A stretch of 64,000 bases of DNA from Solen grandis (Eukaryota; Mollusca; Bivalvia; Adapedonta; Solenidae): positions 63,189,593 through 63,253,592 of the forward strand of contig CM037777.1 of NCBI GenBank assembly GCA_021229015.1, read 5' to 3'. This document shows, in pieces, positions 11,991 to 23,652 of the stretch (position 1 is its first letter; each line of letters begins with the position of its first letter). Below the pieces are notes generated by a model that was not told the origin of the DNA, made no database searches, and saw only the letters and a list, made by a program, of their open reading frames with translations. The position numbers were made by a program, and so were the translations under genes.

Positions 11991-14990
11991 TGGGCAGTTA
12001 TTTATGAATTTAAGAGATTTTCAGAAATATCATTTATGTACCAAGCCCGCTGTGTTCATGCAATCGATTTATCATAAACAATAAACAACAATAATTTTCC
12101 GAAGACGTCAATTTTGATTTTCAAAACTACAATCGTATATGCACATATATATATATAATATATACTTCCATATGTTTTAATAACCATGTAGATTTCCAAG
12201 ACAATCGTGTAGGCCCTGAGGAACTGAAGTTATAATAGAGTTAGTAAACTATTGACTGTTACCCAGTGGAAAGCTCATTCCGAGTATCCTGTTTAAATTA
12301 CCTTATTTTTTTCTTCTCTAAGTTTTACAAGTAGTAATCCACTGTAGTGGCTGTTTTCTTAATGAGCGGACATATTTTCATGACAGTTATTTATACATCC
12401 AGTGTCTAAAAACTTACAATTAAACCCGTGTTAGGAGTCACCTGCACCAAACGGGCAACCTGTCTTAAGCCTCTTACCTCATGAATATTCACGTACGAAT
12501 TTATGGCTTGATGGAGTTTAGATCTGGATATCGTCTGTTTGCCAATGCTTCAAGACGAATCTACATGAGGCACCTGAAAAAGGCATGTATTCTACGTTTG
12601 ACTTTATATACATGTAAATACTAGAATTGTAATATAGTCTCTTAGTCTGAATTCACGTATGGGCCTATGCTTAATATTCGGTTTTCTGATTAACGGTTTC
12701 ACGTCAATGTATGTGTTAATTTTCTCTTAAACTACTGAGAAGAGGTGCGGCTTACTCACATTACCCTGTGTGGGTTCCTGTTAAAAAGACACTCCCTTCG
12801 TTCTTACAGATGAAGCTGGAGATTGCTATTTATTTGATATTGGATAAACTATGGATACGTCCGTTTTCCGATTATCTGTAGTTCAGGTTCCAGGCATATT
12901 TCATATTGAGAGAGGGCTTCTTCGAATCTCCTAAAAAATCCAGTAAAATATAAATCAGGAAAGAGTAAAACTGTTTTGGTGTTTGGAAAAGCATTTTTCA
13001 TGTCTTTACCAATCCGAATTTGGTGATTGAATTTGATTCGCGTTGAATATCGATGAAATACTACATGTATAGCTTAGTTTCAATTCTTACTTATGAAGTC
13101 ATGACCAAACCCAGACGAAATAACAACATACATATATACATGCATCAGTAAATTACACACACACGCACACACACGAAAAGGGAAGAAAAAAGATGATTGT
13201 CAACGCTAATCAAATAATTAATTGAAACTTAAGTGGAAACTTTATCGCATTTTTTGTTTTTTTGTTTTTTGTTTTTTGTTTTTTTTTAGGAAAGGTTTCA
13301 CTAGCGGACAGTACGTATCTTTTAAGACAATACATTTGTATGACCTGATTTGTATGACCTGTAAAATTGTTTAAAATGGCCACATATCCAATCATTAAGT
13401 GGAAGAAGTAGTCGCTAGTCGCAGCGTATACAAGGAATAACGTTATTTTATTGATTTTTTTCCACATACATTTGTACTCATTTCCACTTACAGGTCGGCT
13501 TAATTTCCCGAGGAATAACAATGTACTTATAATTAAGGACATATATTTATATTTATTTTCCCTTTTACTTATCTCAAAATGCTCTTGACGAATATTTATA
13601 CATTTTTCCTCCACGTTTATTCTAACTGACGTCTCTAAACGACCAACTGTTTATTACCGACGCCATAAAGTTTGTATGAGACTTAAGCTGGCCTGTGATC
13701 AGCGAAGTATAATGAGGCGTATGAATACTATATTTCATTATTAAACGTGAAAGAAAGTGCTTCAAAGCGCCGAAGGCGGCGGGGCTGATCAGTTCAGAAC
13801 TCTCTCGGCTTGTTCAAGTTTACATTATACCTTTCTTTCTATCCATTCTCAGGCAGTTGGGAGAATGTCGGCACCAGAGCCCTTCAAGAGCGCTCGTTCA
13901 TGTATACCGTTCGAATAAATAAAACCAAGTTGAAAGAAAATAGTTCGTGAACACTTCCGCCTCGTAATGGAAAAACAAATGGTCGTGTCATGATCAAGGG
14001 TGTTAGTTGAACAATGTTGTTCATATATCATTCTAAAACGTTTTGATATCGAAACTATCAAATTTCTCTTTCATGTATAATTCTACCCTCTGAAGACAAT
14101 GTATTCTGACATAATTCAACGAAATGGAGGAAGAAAAGAGGTAAAAAATATCCCTTTACAGATGTTTATCGATATACTTTTTGCATTTCTTAAATACCAT
14201 GAGCAGTAAACAAATACATTATCTGTATGGTAGATGGCGTTTTGCATTGGTGTCATGGCGGGGCGTTAGGGCAACATGTTGAAAATACAACCGAACATTT
14301 TGTCAGATTTTCGAGTTGACCAGAGTATTCACTGTATGTTGACACATGCGACCTGTACCACAGCAAATTTACTTGCAAGCTGATCGGGTTTTACACTGGT
14401 CACTATAACTCGGTACCTTGGGGATGATGATGATGATGATGATGATGGTGTTCAGAGTGGAAACTGCTTTCAGTTTGATTAGGTTTTTCGATAGTATACA
14501 ATAATCGTTCTCTAATTAGACAAACACGCGAAGAATATTTCATGGATAAAAATCAGTTAACATGCAAAAAACAATATGTCCTTGGTGCCTGGAACATTGT
14601 AGGGGAAACGCAGTTTGCTTCTCACTATTGCTTTCAAGAGTTAGATACCTGATCATGTAACAAGTTATATGTACAGTACGCACCCGGCCATATACGTAGA
14701 TCTCCTAAGGGTGCATTGCCCACTTACGTCACTTCTCTAGAAAGAGAGAAAGAGATCAATCAATTTTATCTATTTATTATTATTATTTGATTTTAGGTTA
14801 TTTCCTTTATAAGTGATTAACTGTTGGACCAATGTCAATGTAGTAATGTTGACTGCATATATCTCAACATTGTTAAAGCTTCACCCAGACTGCTTGGTAG
14901 ATATTCGTGTCAAAACACATTAATGGATTTATTCATTCTTCGGCGGTCGTCAACAGTAATTAAGAAATTAAGATCCTCTTTGCATAAAAC
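11991..14990. other. Intergenic, no gene seen
   Basis: Only chance open frames. Short tandem repeats: (CA)n near 13155-13174, T/G-rich runs at 13250-13287 and (GAT)n at about 14423-14447. Confidence 0.55.
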
Positions 14991-14994
14991 CTGG

Positions 14995-15183
14995 GGTTGT
15001 CACATAGTGATACATCGTGATAGCTCTGGTGGCGGTGTAAGTGGTCATTTTTTGCTCTCTTTATTATGGTTTGGTTTGTGGAAGAGAGGGACTACTGTAC
15101 CTTCTCATGTACGTTACCAGGAATTGAACCCGGGATACACTTTGGTGAGAGTCAAGCGCTATGACTACACCATCCTTGCGCCG
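14995..15183 (-). repeat. tRNA-like SINE remnant, minus strand
   Basis: On the minus strand GGCGCAAGGATGGTGTAGTC supplies an A-box-like head and CCCGGGTTCAATTCCTGG (complement near 15116-15134) a B box at tRNA-like spacing. The body downstream does not match family A or B, so this is a separate tRNA-derived repeat. The 120-codon plus-strand frame across it is a by-product. Confidence 0.55.
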
Positions 15184-16429
15184 TGAACTTAGTACTTAAA
15201 CAATAATACTTGTGGAGATATATACAAACTTAAGAAAACAAACGCAATAAAAAAAATGGAGACAAAACAGATTCCGCAGAGGCAGAATAAACAACAGAAC
15301 TCACAATGGCTAGGACCCCATTAGAAATACTTAAGTTGTTAAACTCTATGGACTACTCTTTGTTTAAAATATTGTTAAAGTCAAAAAATTTTTTTAATTC
15401 ATTCCATTTACATTTATCTTTTTCCCTGAAAAATCTTATCTAATGTAATTAATGTGATATTATGTATCTTTTGATTCTATAAAGGCACATAAAAAGGCCA
15501 TTTTTATCATGAATTATTTTTGATGTAAGAAATGTGCAATGTGTTTATTTGTTTGTTTTAAATGTAAATTCTGCAATGATGTTACCAGTTATACTTCTGT
15601 AATTTATAGTATGCCGTATGGCATAGGGCGCCCAGACTGCGCCTCTCTAACCTTGAATTGTGAAATGCATCATAACTACAATACATAGAATAGAAATTAT
15701 TCACCTTTCTTATTCATACTATCCAATTTACGTTGATACCAATTTGTTTCTCTTTTTTCTTGATTTATATTTAATACATTGGGAATAAAATTATGCGATC
15801 ATTTTGTTTGCTCTATATCAGGAATTTTACACAAATGACTGTAATCATGGCAGATGGAGTGTTCAAGATATTTTCATGTTAATGATTGAACGTAAAAGGA
15901 ACATTCTGCATGCAAATCATTAAAAAATGTCATAAAACAGTTGATTTGAATGAAATAAAATTTGCATAATTTATCTGTTTGAATCTAATTTTCACACAAA
16001 ACTTGTCTGAGTTTTTTTTATTAAGATCATGCTCGAATTTCACTAACAATTCTTAGCGCCAAGTAAAACTTAAATACTTTAAAAGAGAGAAATTCCTCAA
16101 TCTTGTTTCTCTAATAAAAATACTCAAATATTTAATTTATTAACAATTATAATTAGTTAATTAAGGTAACAAATCATTTCAGCTTAGCCATGTACAAGTT
16201 TAATTGAATATTTTATAAAATAGTAATGTGTATCTACCTAGTTTATGAATTTAAGTATTACTAAGCGCTTAGTATTGTTGGTGGATTTCGAGCTTGGATA
16301 TATATCTTCTACTTTTTACTCCCGAACAATCAATGAAGATTATGACTGTGAGTCAAGTGAAAAAACAGTGTTAGTCTATTTGTTTAATGTTAGGTGCAGC
16401 AATTAAAAGATAAAAGAAAAGGGTGCGCG
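15184..16429. other. Intergenic, possible LINE 3' UTR, no gene seen
   Basis: No conserved protein signal. The segment 15590-15690 (ATGGCATAGGGCGCCCAGAC ... ACAATACATAGAATAGAAAT) reads like the 3' end of a retroelement, but this was not confirmed by a second copy. Confidence 0.4.
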
Positions 16430-17110
16430 AGATAAAAGTAAAAATGAGTTGACCATCGCCAGCCTCTCTACTGGGACTAGATTGGATGTGACATGGGAGT
16501 CTGTTCCAATAACAGATAGATCTTTGGAGGAAAGAGTTTATATGGTACTGTGTTCGAGACTGGGGTATGAGGAATTTCATGTTCCTGGTGGGAACCAGGT
16601 AATTATGGTCTACAAAGGCTAGCTGGTGTTGTATCTTATTGAGAAATATTAATTAGTGAATTTTGGATCCCTTGTTGGTATTAAGTTTTCCACTGTAATT
16701 AATTTAACATATGGCTGACACTGCTTGTGAAATCATAATTGTTAGAGACATACCTGGCCGCAGCTCTCTGAACACTATCAACGTTATTGGCAAGATGTTT
16801 CTGTCAATGGTGCCATATAATTTCAAACCGTATTCCATCTGGGTTCTAACATGATAATGTTGCATAGGCTGCCTCCTTAACCTTTTTTGAATGTTTCTTT
16901 TTAATAAATCTGAGTGTAGACCCGGGATTCGATTCCCCGTCGGAGAGCATGTTTTTGGGAAACGACAAAAAAAATCTGAGTGTGTTTTGGCTTTGGATGT
17001 GATGATTTTTTATATGCTGAGTCAAAGTCAGGCCTTTGGAAATGGTCACTGCCAGAATTTTATGGACAAGCTTATGATAGTCCAATTTGTGGAATGATTT
17101 AGAAAATATA
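16430..17110 (-). pseudogene. Non-LTR retrotransposon ORF2 C-terminal remnant
   Basis: Minus-strand translation across several frames gives typical LINE ORF2 C-terminal pieces in order: KILAVTISKGLTLTQHIKN, QNTLRFIKKKHSKKVKEAAY, ATL then VRTQMEYGLKLYG, QRAAARYVSNNYDF, HQLAFVDHNYLVPTR and FLIPQSRTQYHINSFLQRS followed by CYWNRLPCHIQ. These correspond to the region after the reverse transcriptase in CR1/Jockey-like elements. Stops and frameshifts make it dead. It is interrupted in frame by the 54-bp insert at 16918-16971. Clade assignment is tentative. Confidence 0.8.
16906..16983 (+). mobile_element. 54-bp retroposed tRNA-Asp-like 3' half with 12-bp target duplication
   Basis: AAATCTGAGTGT occurs at 16906-16917 and 16972-16983, bracketing a 54-bp insert. 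The insert starts AGACCCGGGATTCGATTCCC and continues CGTCGGAGAG, resembling the T-arm and acceptor strand of tRNA-Asp, followed by CATGTTTTTGGGAAACGAC and an A-run. Removing the insert and one repeat restores a continuous LINE peptide (NTLRFIKKKHSKK). The A-tail plus target duplication indicates LINE-machinery retroposition on the plus strand. The tRNA identity is from memory. Confidence 0.8.
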
Positions 17111-17637
17111 CAATAATACAATACTTCATTGTAATAAAATGCGATTAGAATTGCAATGAAGATATAGATAACGCGCAGGAAAGCAAACTTGAGTTACCTC
17201 CCCTATACACACTGTCTCCATTTGTATTAAGAGCGGTATGATTAAAGTTTTATTTCAATATCATTATAACACGCGTTTAAAGCGCATTAAGGATAGTTGC
17301 TGTGGAATTTATTACATCTTAACCATTTCTTGTACTATAATGATTGTCCCCATGATTTATTTGTTGATATTTCAGACACGCTAAAAGCATGAATAACTTG
17401 GGTTCCGCCTTCCGGTATTTATCTATCTATATATACTGCACAAACTCCCCTTTCGGGTATTACTGGCAGGTAACCAGCGGCAGTGTACTGTAGTGCATTA
17501 GTCTTAGATTTATGATCTAAAATCGATGTATTTTAAGATCGTTAATTTGTGATTGATCACATAATAGTTCCATATAATAACTTAGTTACCATATTTAAAC
17601 ATATTTATATTCAAATTGTCTAAGGTTGATCAGTTTG

Positions 17638-18628
17638 CAGGGTTCGACATTAACTTATTTGAGAGCTGGACCAGTGGACCAGTAAGTTAGAAAACATACT
17701 AGACCTGACCTTAAATGAACAAGACCGAAGTGTAAAACACATACATGCCATACTTAGATCAATATACTTACTTTGGAATACCTAACAGTGGTGTTTTGGT
17801 GATTTTTTTTCCATGTTTACCGTTAGAAATGAATAAAGGTCTAGAAAGATAATACTAGAATTACTCTTGTGTTACATGCTTTTCATTAAAATTGCATAAA
17901 ACACCTTGATTGTACCTACATGGAAATCCCCAAATATGCGAGTTCCGGATAATGTCTCTTGTTTGATGATTTTCAAGCAATTTCATTTAAAGCAAAATGA
18001 TCTGTTTCCTGTCATCTATTCATTCAGTTTCTTTGATTCCTCTTTACCTTTTTCGTTCATTACTGACATTGTCTTTTTTGTCGGATGAAAAGAATGTTTG
18101 CATTTTTCGTATCGGCTGCACAATGTGGTAAAAACAAATCGTAAAAATGGTCTATTGTCGTAATACATTGGATCCTAGCATAATAAAAAGATCAGCGTTC
18201 ATGCATTAATTTGCATCTCTAGCATTTTTAAATTAAATTTTATTCATTATAATACGAAGATTTCGTAAAAATTATAAAATGAAAAGTTAGATGAAGAAAT
18301 AAGCATTCTTAGCTTAGTATTACGACATTAAACTTGGCAAGTGCGTGTGGGAAACAGCCTCGTTCTGAAAACACATACCAATGAGTGAACACGTGTCAAG
18401 GTTGTTACTGAAAATGCCGCTAAATATAGCACACACGGGTTTTCCAAGAAACTGCTTCAACAAGGGTCAATAGTTTGACCATTACAGTTATATTTGTGCT
18501 TTTGATGTGTCAAAAGATAAAATTTCTGTGAACTTTGACTAATTTAGAACACGACCTAGGACCTAGCTGGACCGAACCATCAATCTACTAGTGAATGTCG
18601 TTCGGTCGGGCCTTAATGTCGAACCCTG
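17638..18628. mobile_element. ~1-kb element with terminal inverted repeats
   Basis: CAGGGTTCGACATTAA at 17638-17653 is the exact inverted complement of TTAATGTCGAACCCTG at 18613-18628. Just inside, both ends carry related GAGCTGGACCAG / CTAGCTGGACC motifs. The interior is AT-rich without transposase similarity. The CAGGG start recalls hAT ends, but flanking 8-bp sequences did not match convincingly. Confidence 0.7.
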
Positions 18629-19920
18629 GTTTGTTGTTTGAGGTCTTTCTCTAGCGTTAAGCACTTGACAACTGTGACAGTGAGTATTAAGTCATGAGTA
18701 AAATGGGTTTTAACTTCCGTTTGTGCATATGCAAATTGGAATTGTAGTCAAATGTAAACCTGTGATTGAAAATTTCAGTGAGTGATAATTTTCTATGTGA
18801 TTGTTTGGGGGTATTAAATATGTGCTTTGAGTTTGTTTTAAATAGTTTCGCATGTGACTGATAATGTTTTTAGTTATTAGTCAGTAGATATTTTGTATTT
18901 TGATGATGTTTTTACATACTTATCACTTAATTTGTCAGTCTGAGCAATGGACATTATGTCTACTCTATTGTGCGTGTAATAATACATGGTTGGTTGTTTA
19001 TGTTGAATAAGTAATGTGTATTGGTTATGTTATTAATTATGTAATTGTAAGATAAACATTCTGTATAGAATGCAGTAAATTAGTGAAATGCAAAACTGTG
19101 TAGTGCTGTTGTTTTTATGGTATAGTCTATTACCGTTATATAACCTCATTTGCACATTTATTTATCAAATGTGGAATTAGTTCAATTGGAAAGAGAGTTG
19201 GTCGCAATTTTTAGGAAGGGACCTGAGTTCTTATCCAGCTCGGACTATTTTTTTTAATGCCAAGTATCTGATGGGCTTTCAATCAAAAGAAATGATAATA
19301 AATTATACAGTAACATACATAAGTAAAAGAATGAAAGTAAAGTAATTGATAAGGTTGTTTTAAACTTGACACGATGTAGTAATAAAGTATTTTAGAATAT
19401 TTTTGGGTTCTATTTAAAAAAATTATTCCTGGGCTTTATATGTTTAGTTTGTTTTTAATACTAGTTTTCATATATCCATTTTGTGTTTATGAAATTGTAT
19501 TTGCTTCCTTTTGATTTATATCATAGACCTATTTAACAGGTTAGGTTATAAGGACAAAACTGTTGAAGAAAAAGAGAGTGGGGGGCAGTATGCTTATTGT
19601 AAGACATCCATTAAAAGATTACAGGGGTTTACTTAAAGTTGCAATACTACAGATATGGCGGTTTAGCGCTAATAAATTGAAACTTCCTGATTGTTTCAAA
19701 TCATGGACATTTACCATTTAAGATATACCCTCGGTACAAAAAAAAATCATAAAAATACGTCTATCCCTGAGGATTATCCACTTTACCATCATCGTGTCCA
19801 AAAGTACGGAATTTCACGGCCAACGATTCGTGTGTCTCTGGTGAGTTCCGGAAACTACCTAATTTGCATAAATATACATACAAGCTATCTAAAAATAGAA
19901 CTCGACTTTACGCGAAGAAG
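18629..19920. other. Intergenic; decayed tRNA-like segment at ~19170-19255
   Basis: No supported exon. Around 19170, GTGGAATTAGTTCAATTGG and CCTGAGTTCTTATCCAGCTC recall A and B boxes of a decayed tRNA-derived repeat. A two-gene mobile element, if real, would have its left end somewhere here; no terminal repeat was recognised. Confidence 0.45.
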
Positions 19921-22615
19921 ATGTCCACTTCATCTGTGAGTATTTTACTTATTATTTTGTTTATAAAATTGTTGATTTATATTGAAATATTTCTTTAATG
20001 AATTAGATGTGTTATTCATCCAAGGAATAAATTAATGCATTTTTCTATATAACTTTTGTGGCTCAGGAATTTGGATTGTTTGTCTAAGTTTCTAGTTTTC
20101 GCGACTCAGTTTATACGGCCTATCTGATCAGCGATTGCGGTTTCTGTTATAAAATGATAGATAAGTTGGATTTGTTGTTAAACAACACTGATACAGTAAT
20201 GCGATTCATTTAATATTATGTACAATCATGATCCATCAATTTGCAATCATAAGATCCAAATCAAAACCATTCGTCTTTCATCACGGCGGCCATTTTTTTC
20301 TGTCATGCCATCAAACGGCTTTGAATTTTACAATCAAACATGTTTCTATGAAAGAAGAAAAAAATAAATAAAATAATTATCTACATGGTCAAGTAATGAA
20401 TAAACAGGACTATCCACCAAAACTAATTGGATCTTCACTTATTGTATGCATACATGTACAAAGTATTTGTGTTTCTTCCTCTCTTATTTGGAGTAGTCCT
20501 CTTAATAAAATCACAGTCTTATCAGATCGAGTCTTATCAGATCAAATAGAAATGCTTACCCTTTACTTAATATAGACTCATTTTGACACATTGGCAAACA
20601 GAGTAGACCCAGATCAGACAGCTCCTATAGGATTTCCTCTGTTCACACATACAATACTGCAGCTTAGTTTTTTTTCATAGTCCATGTGTCCAAAAAGAAA
20701 TCATGATTCCATATACCATTTTAAGTTCAGTTCATTGATATTCATTAAGTGATTAATTAATGCATGAATATTCATGTTGTAAAGGTTATATATAGGCATC
20801 GTTATACATTTGCAGAGTAGCAGTGACCTTTCAGTTGTTTCATCCTATGAACACCAGCCAGCCAGAACATCTCGAGGGCGAGGAAGAGGCTCCAGGAGGC
20901 GTGCTGGTGGCCGCCCAGGGAGAGGAAGGGGGAGAGGACGTGGAGAGAAAGATCAAGGAGCCCAGTCATCCAACCACACGAGGCTTTAGAGGCTCGACAA
21001 AACTTCCTGAGGGTATGTACATGTAAATACTGGCAAAACTGATTTTCATGAATTGTAAGTCAGCATATATATTCCCTTAAAATTGTACTTATATATTTAA
21101 ATATTCATTGGGATTTAGAGCTTAATATTAAAGACATCAAACTAAACCAGGAAAGACCTTGACCATATCCAACAGTAATAAAATTTGTGTTTCAAGGTCT
21201 AATACTTTGAATGCTTTTTTCAACAGATCCTTTTATTATGTTTATATTTCAGACTGAGATTGCTTCCCTCACTCGAGAGGAACTTGTAGATATCCTGTTG
21301 AAGGTATCTGAGGTGGAGCCAGGGGTACTGTTCCATGTAATGAGGCCTTCTGAGAGACCAGGAGGGGGATTTCATCCCAACCCTGACCAGCCTTCCCCTG
21401 ACTGGTGTGTCTGTGGGTATTGCAGAGATATGCCGACTGCAGCAGAGAGGGTGTGCTGTAACAAGCAGAACTGCATTTCTAGAACACCTGTAAGGAACTT
21501 GCTTGTTTTACTTCCCTAGTTTCTTTCTTAATCTAAGAAGTATAATAGTTCTTTTCAGCATATTGGAAACAAATTATTACAGACTTTAATACCTCTTTCA
21601 ACGGTTTCTGGATTGGACTAGTACTTTGAAGCTTGGCAGATCATACAATTATGAAAAATCCTCGGCACTATCCCTGATAGCCGAGTGGTTACAGAGTCTG
21701 CCAGGGGAGCAGAGATTGTGGGTTCATTTCTCGGTAATTGTAAGACCAAAGTCAAAATGGCCCTGGTATTGCCCCCTTGTTTGTTGCTCATCATAATTAT
21801 TAGGTAGTTCCAGGACTAGATGGCAGTGTCAGGATAATGTTGACTGGGTGTGGTATCATGCCACATGTCTAGGGTATGATATTACAGTGTGGCAGCTCTT
21901 TATCTGTCTCATGTAGACCTGGTCTCCAACTGACCGAACTTTAGTGGGACGTTAAATACAACACTCTCTCTCCCAGCCACCTGGATCCACACCTACATAC
22001 TGGTTTTAACAGTATAAGAAAATTACCATTAAATTACTTGATTGGTTTCAACTACTAAGTGGCATTTTGCAATTCTGCTTTCTTAAAATGCCTTAGACAA
22101 GTGGCATTACAGCTCACCAAGTTATTTTTATTTAAGGTCATCAAAAATCAAAATAAGATTGAAAACGACATAGTCTTAGGCTGAAATGGTTAAGCTTGTT
22201 CCTTGCTTGACTAATATTGTTTTAAGCTAAGTAGCCTCAGACATTTTCTTGATAACTAAATGCAAAATTATATCATAATCTGAAAAAAAAAAAATCTGCT
22301 AAGCAGCTATGTTGATCTCTTTCTTTACTTCTTCAGCGCTTCGAGACACTCATATTAGATGAGGGTGTTTTGGCAATGGGCAGATTGCTGCGAAGGGACA
22401 TACTGGTGTTCCCGGACGAGGACCTTGGGGAGGAGGGCGATGACCTAAACTCTGCGAACAGGTTTTACGCCTACACTCAGTATACGTTGTGGGCACATGG
22501 CCGCCTTGGAGCTGGCAACAGAGTACCAGTGCCCTCCTGTGCTGTGTGGAGGATCAGAGACAAATTTCCACATCCGTATGGACAATACACTGGATTCATA
22601 CCAGCACGAGTGTGA
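19921..22615 (+). CDS. P2X7 ballast-domain (ZCD-type) protein, four exons, frameshift in exon 2
   Basis: Exons: 19921-19935 (MSTSS, donor GTGAGT), 20816-21012, 21253-21489 (acceptor TTTCAG, donor GTAAGG), 22337-22615 (stop TGA); all junctions are phase 0. Exon 2 starts [18 protein letters not shown], then an Arg/Gly stretch. Exons 3-4 hold the zinc-coordinating P2X7 intracellular domain: [50 protein letters not shown] and GQYTGF. The second Cys of the vertebrate PSCC motif is Ala here. No transmembrane or ATP-binding channel part is present, so this is not a receptor. Free-standing ballast-domain proteins are known in invertebrates. Exon 2 is 197 nt: the Arg/Gly frame hits a stop at 20990, while the frame that splices in phase ends [11 protein letters not shown]; one base appears missing, perhaps in the AAA at 20948-20950. 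This is either a sequencing error or a pseudogene. Predicted repaired length is about 242 aa. Confidence 0.8.
20816..21012 (+). other. Exon 2 of the ballast-domain gene: Arg/Gly tract with one-base deficit
   Basis: The acceptor TTTGCAG at 20809-20815 opens the exon in phase 0 after MSTSS. The reading frame gives [20 protein letters not shown], then leaves frame near the AAA at 20948-20950. The frame compatible with the GTATGT donor at 21013 and the next exon reads [20 protein letters not shown]. An Arg/Gly tract suggests nucleic-acid binding, but this is inference. Confidence 0.65.
21664..21965 (+). repeat. tRNA-headed SINE, family A, in intron 3 of the ballast-domain gene
   Basis: A box TGATAGCCGAGTGG near 21676, weak B box GGGTTCATTTCTCGG near 21720, body TGTCAGGATAATGTTGACTG, GGTATCATGCCACATGTCTA and tail GTGGGACGTTAAATAC. 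The insertion leaves both splice junctions untouched. Confidence 0.85.
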
Positions 22616-22764
22616 TGTATATAAGTGTTGTCTCTGTTTCATGTTTTAAATACCATATGCAAATCAATATTTTGTTGACTTATCTTTTATGATCACAACA
22701 CCTAGAACTAAAAAAAGCTTGTAAGGCACTTGTGTTTTGGTCAAACAGTAAGTTAGACCTTAAA

Positions 22765-22770
22765 AATAAA
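22765..22770 (+). terminator. Candidate poly(A) signal of the ballast-domain gene
   Basis: AATAAA lies 150 bases past the stop codon and is the first canonical hexamer on the plus strand after the gene. Another AATAAATAAA occurs near 23188. Usage is unproven. Confidence 0.4.
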
Positions 22771-23652
22771 ATCTGTGTTTTGGGCAAGCTGACCCTACCT
22801 AGGTATAAACCCGCTGACCCTAAAGTCTATAGTGGTTGTTTTTAGCTGCCATTTTGAGACCACCGTTTTCTGTGATTCATTCACTGTTAAGAATGGATTT
22901 AAAAAAATCAATCCCGACCCTACCTAATTTTTTTGAGACCGTTGCCCGAAACACACATTTTTTTTGCCTTGTTGATGTGATCCAGGTTGAACACACAATT
23001 TATGTGAAAATATGTACAAACACATCTCTGCTGCAGCCATTAGAGGAAGTTTCATGAATGGTTGACTAAGTGTCGGGACATGTGCAAGGGTACAACATGA
23101 GACAGTACTATATCTGTTTCATGCAGACAGAAATCCTAAGATTTGGTCAGTGGGATGTTACCTTAGTAAATATGCTTTCATGACAACAATAAATAAAATT
23201 ACAAAGCAATGTAATAAAATTATATTATTATGTAAAAATATATAAGTAAAGAAAGTTGGTATTCATACAATACAAAATTTATATGCAAAATAAACAGCAT
23301 ACAAAAAAGACATACAAAACAAGCCATTTGCTATTGAAAATTTTTAAGTAAGATCAGATAATAAACAATTCGTAGTTTTAGGTCCTAAAATCATACTTCA
23401 TACCAAGGACACTGATGAAAATTAACCAGTATAAAACCTTTTCAGACTGCAAGGGTCTTGCATGCCTTTTTTGTTTGTAATAATTGTTTCTCCTAATAGC
23501 TCTTTTATGTGCAAGTAAAATGCATTTAAAACATGTTTGGGAAAAGAATGTCTCACATTTCAATGGGTATAAAATTAATTTCACATGCAAGATTCTATGA
23601 AACATGCATATGCTTTCATCTACTTATAGAGGACTACACAAGCAGTCTGTCA
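22771..23652. other. Convergent intergenic spacer
   Basis: Separates the 3' ends of the plus-strand ballast-domain gene and the minus-strand transposase-like gene. No exon seen. It carries repeat-like phrases such as GACCCTACCTAGGTATAAAC and GACCCTACCTAATTTTTTT. Confidence 0.5.

Noticed and set aside
17638..18628. Assignment of the CAGGG-ended element to the hAT superfamily
   Set aside because: Terminal bases fit loosely, but the flanking eight bases (TCAGTTTG and GTTTGTTG) are not a clear target duplication.
19691..19939. 82-codon frame MFQIMDIYHL... ahead of the ballast-domain gene
   Set aside because: It overlaps exon 1 in another frame; only the MSTSS frame joins in phase with exon 2 through the GTGAGT donor.
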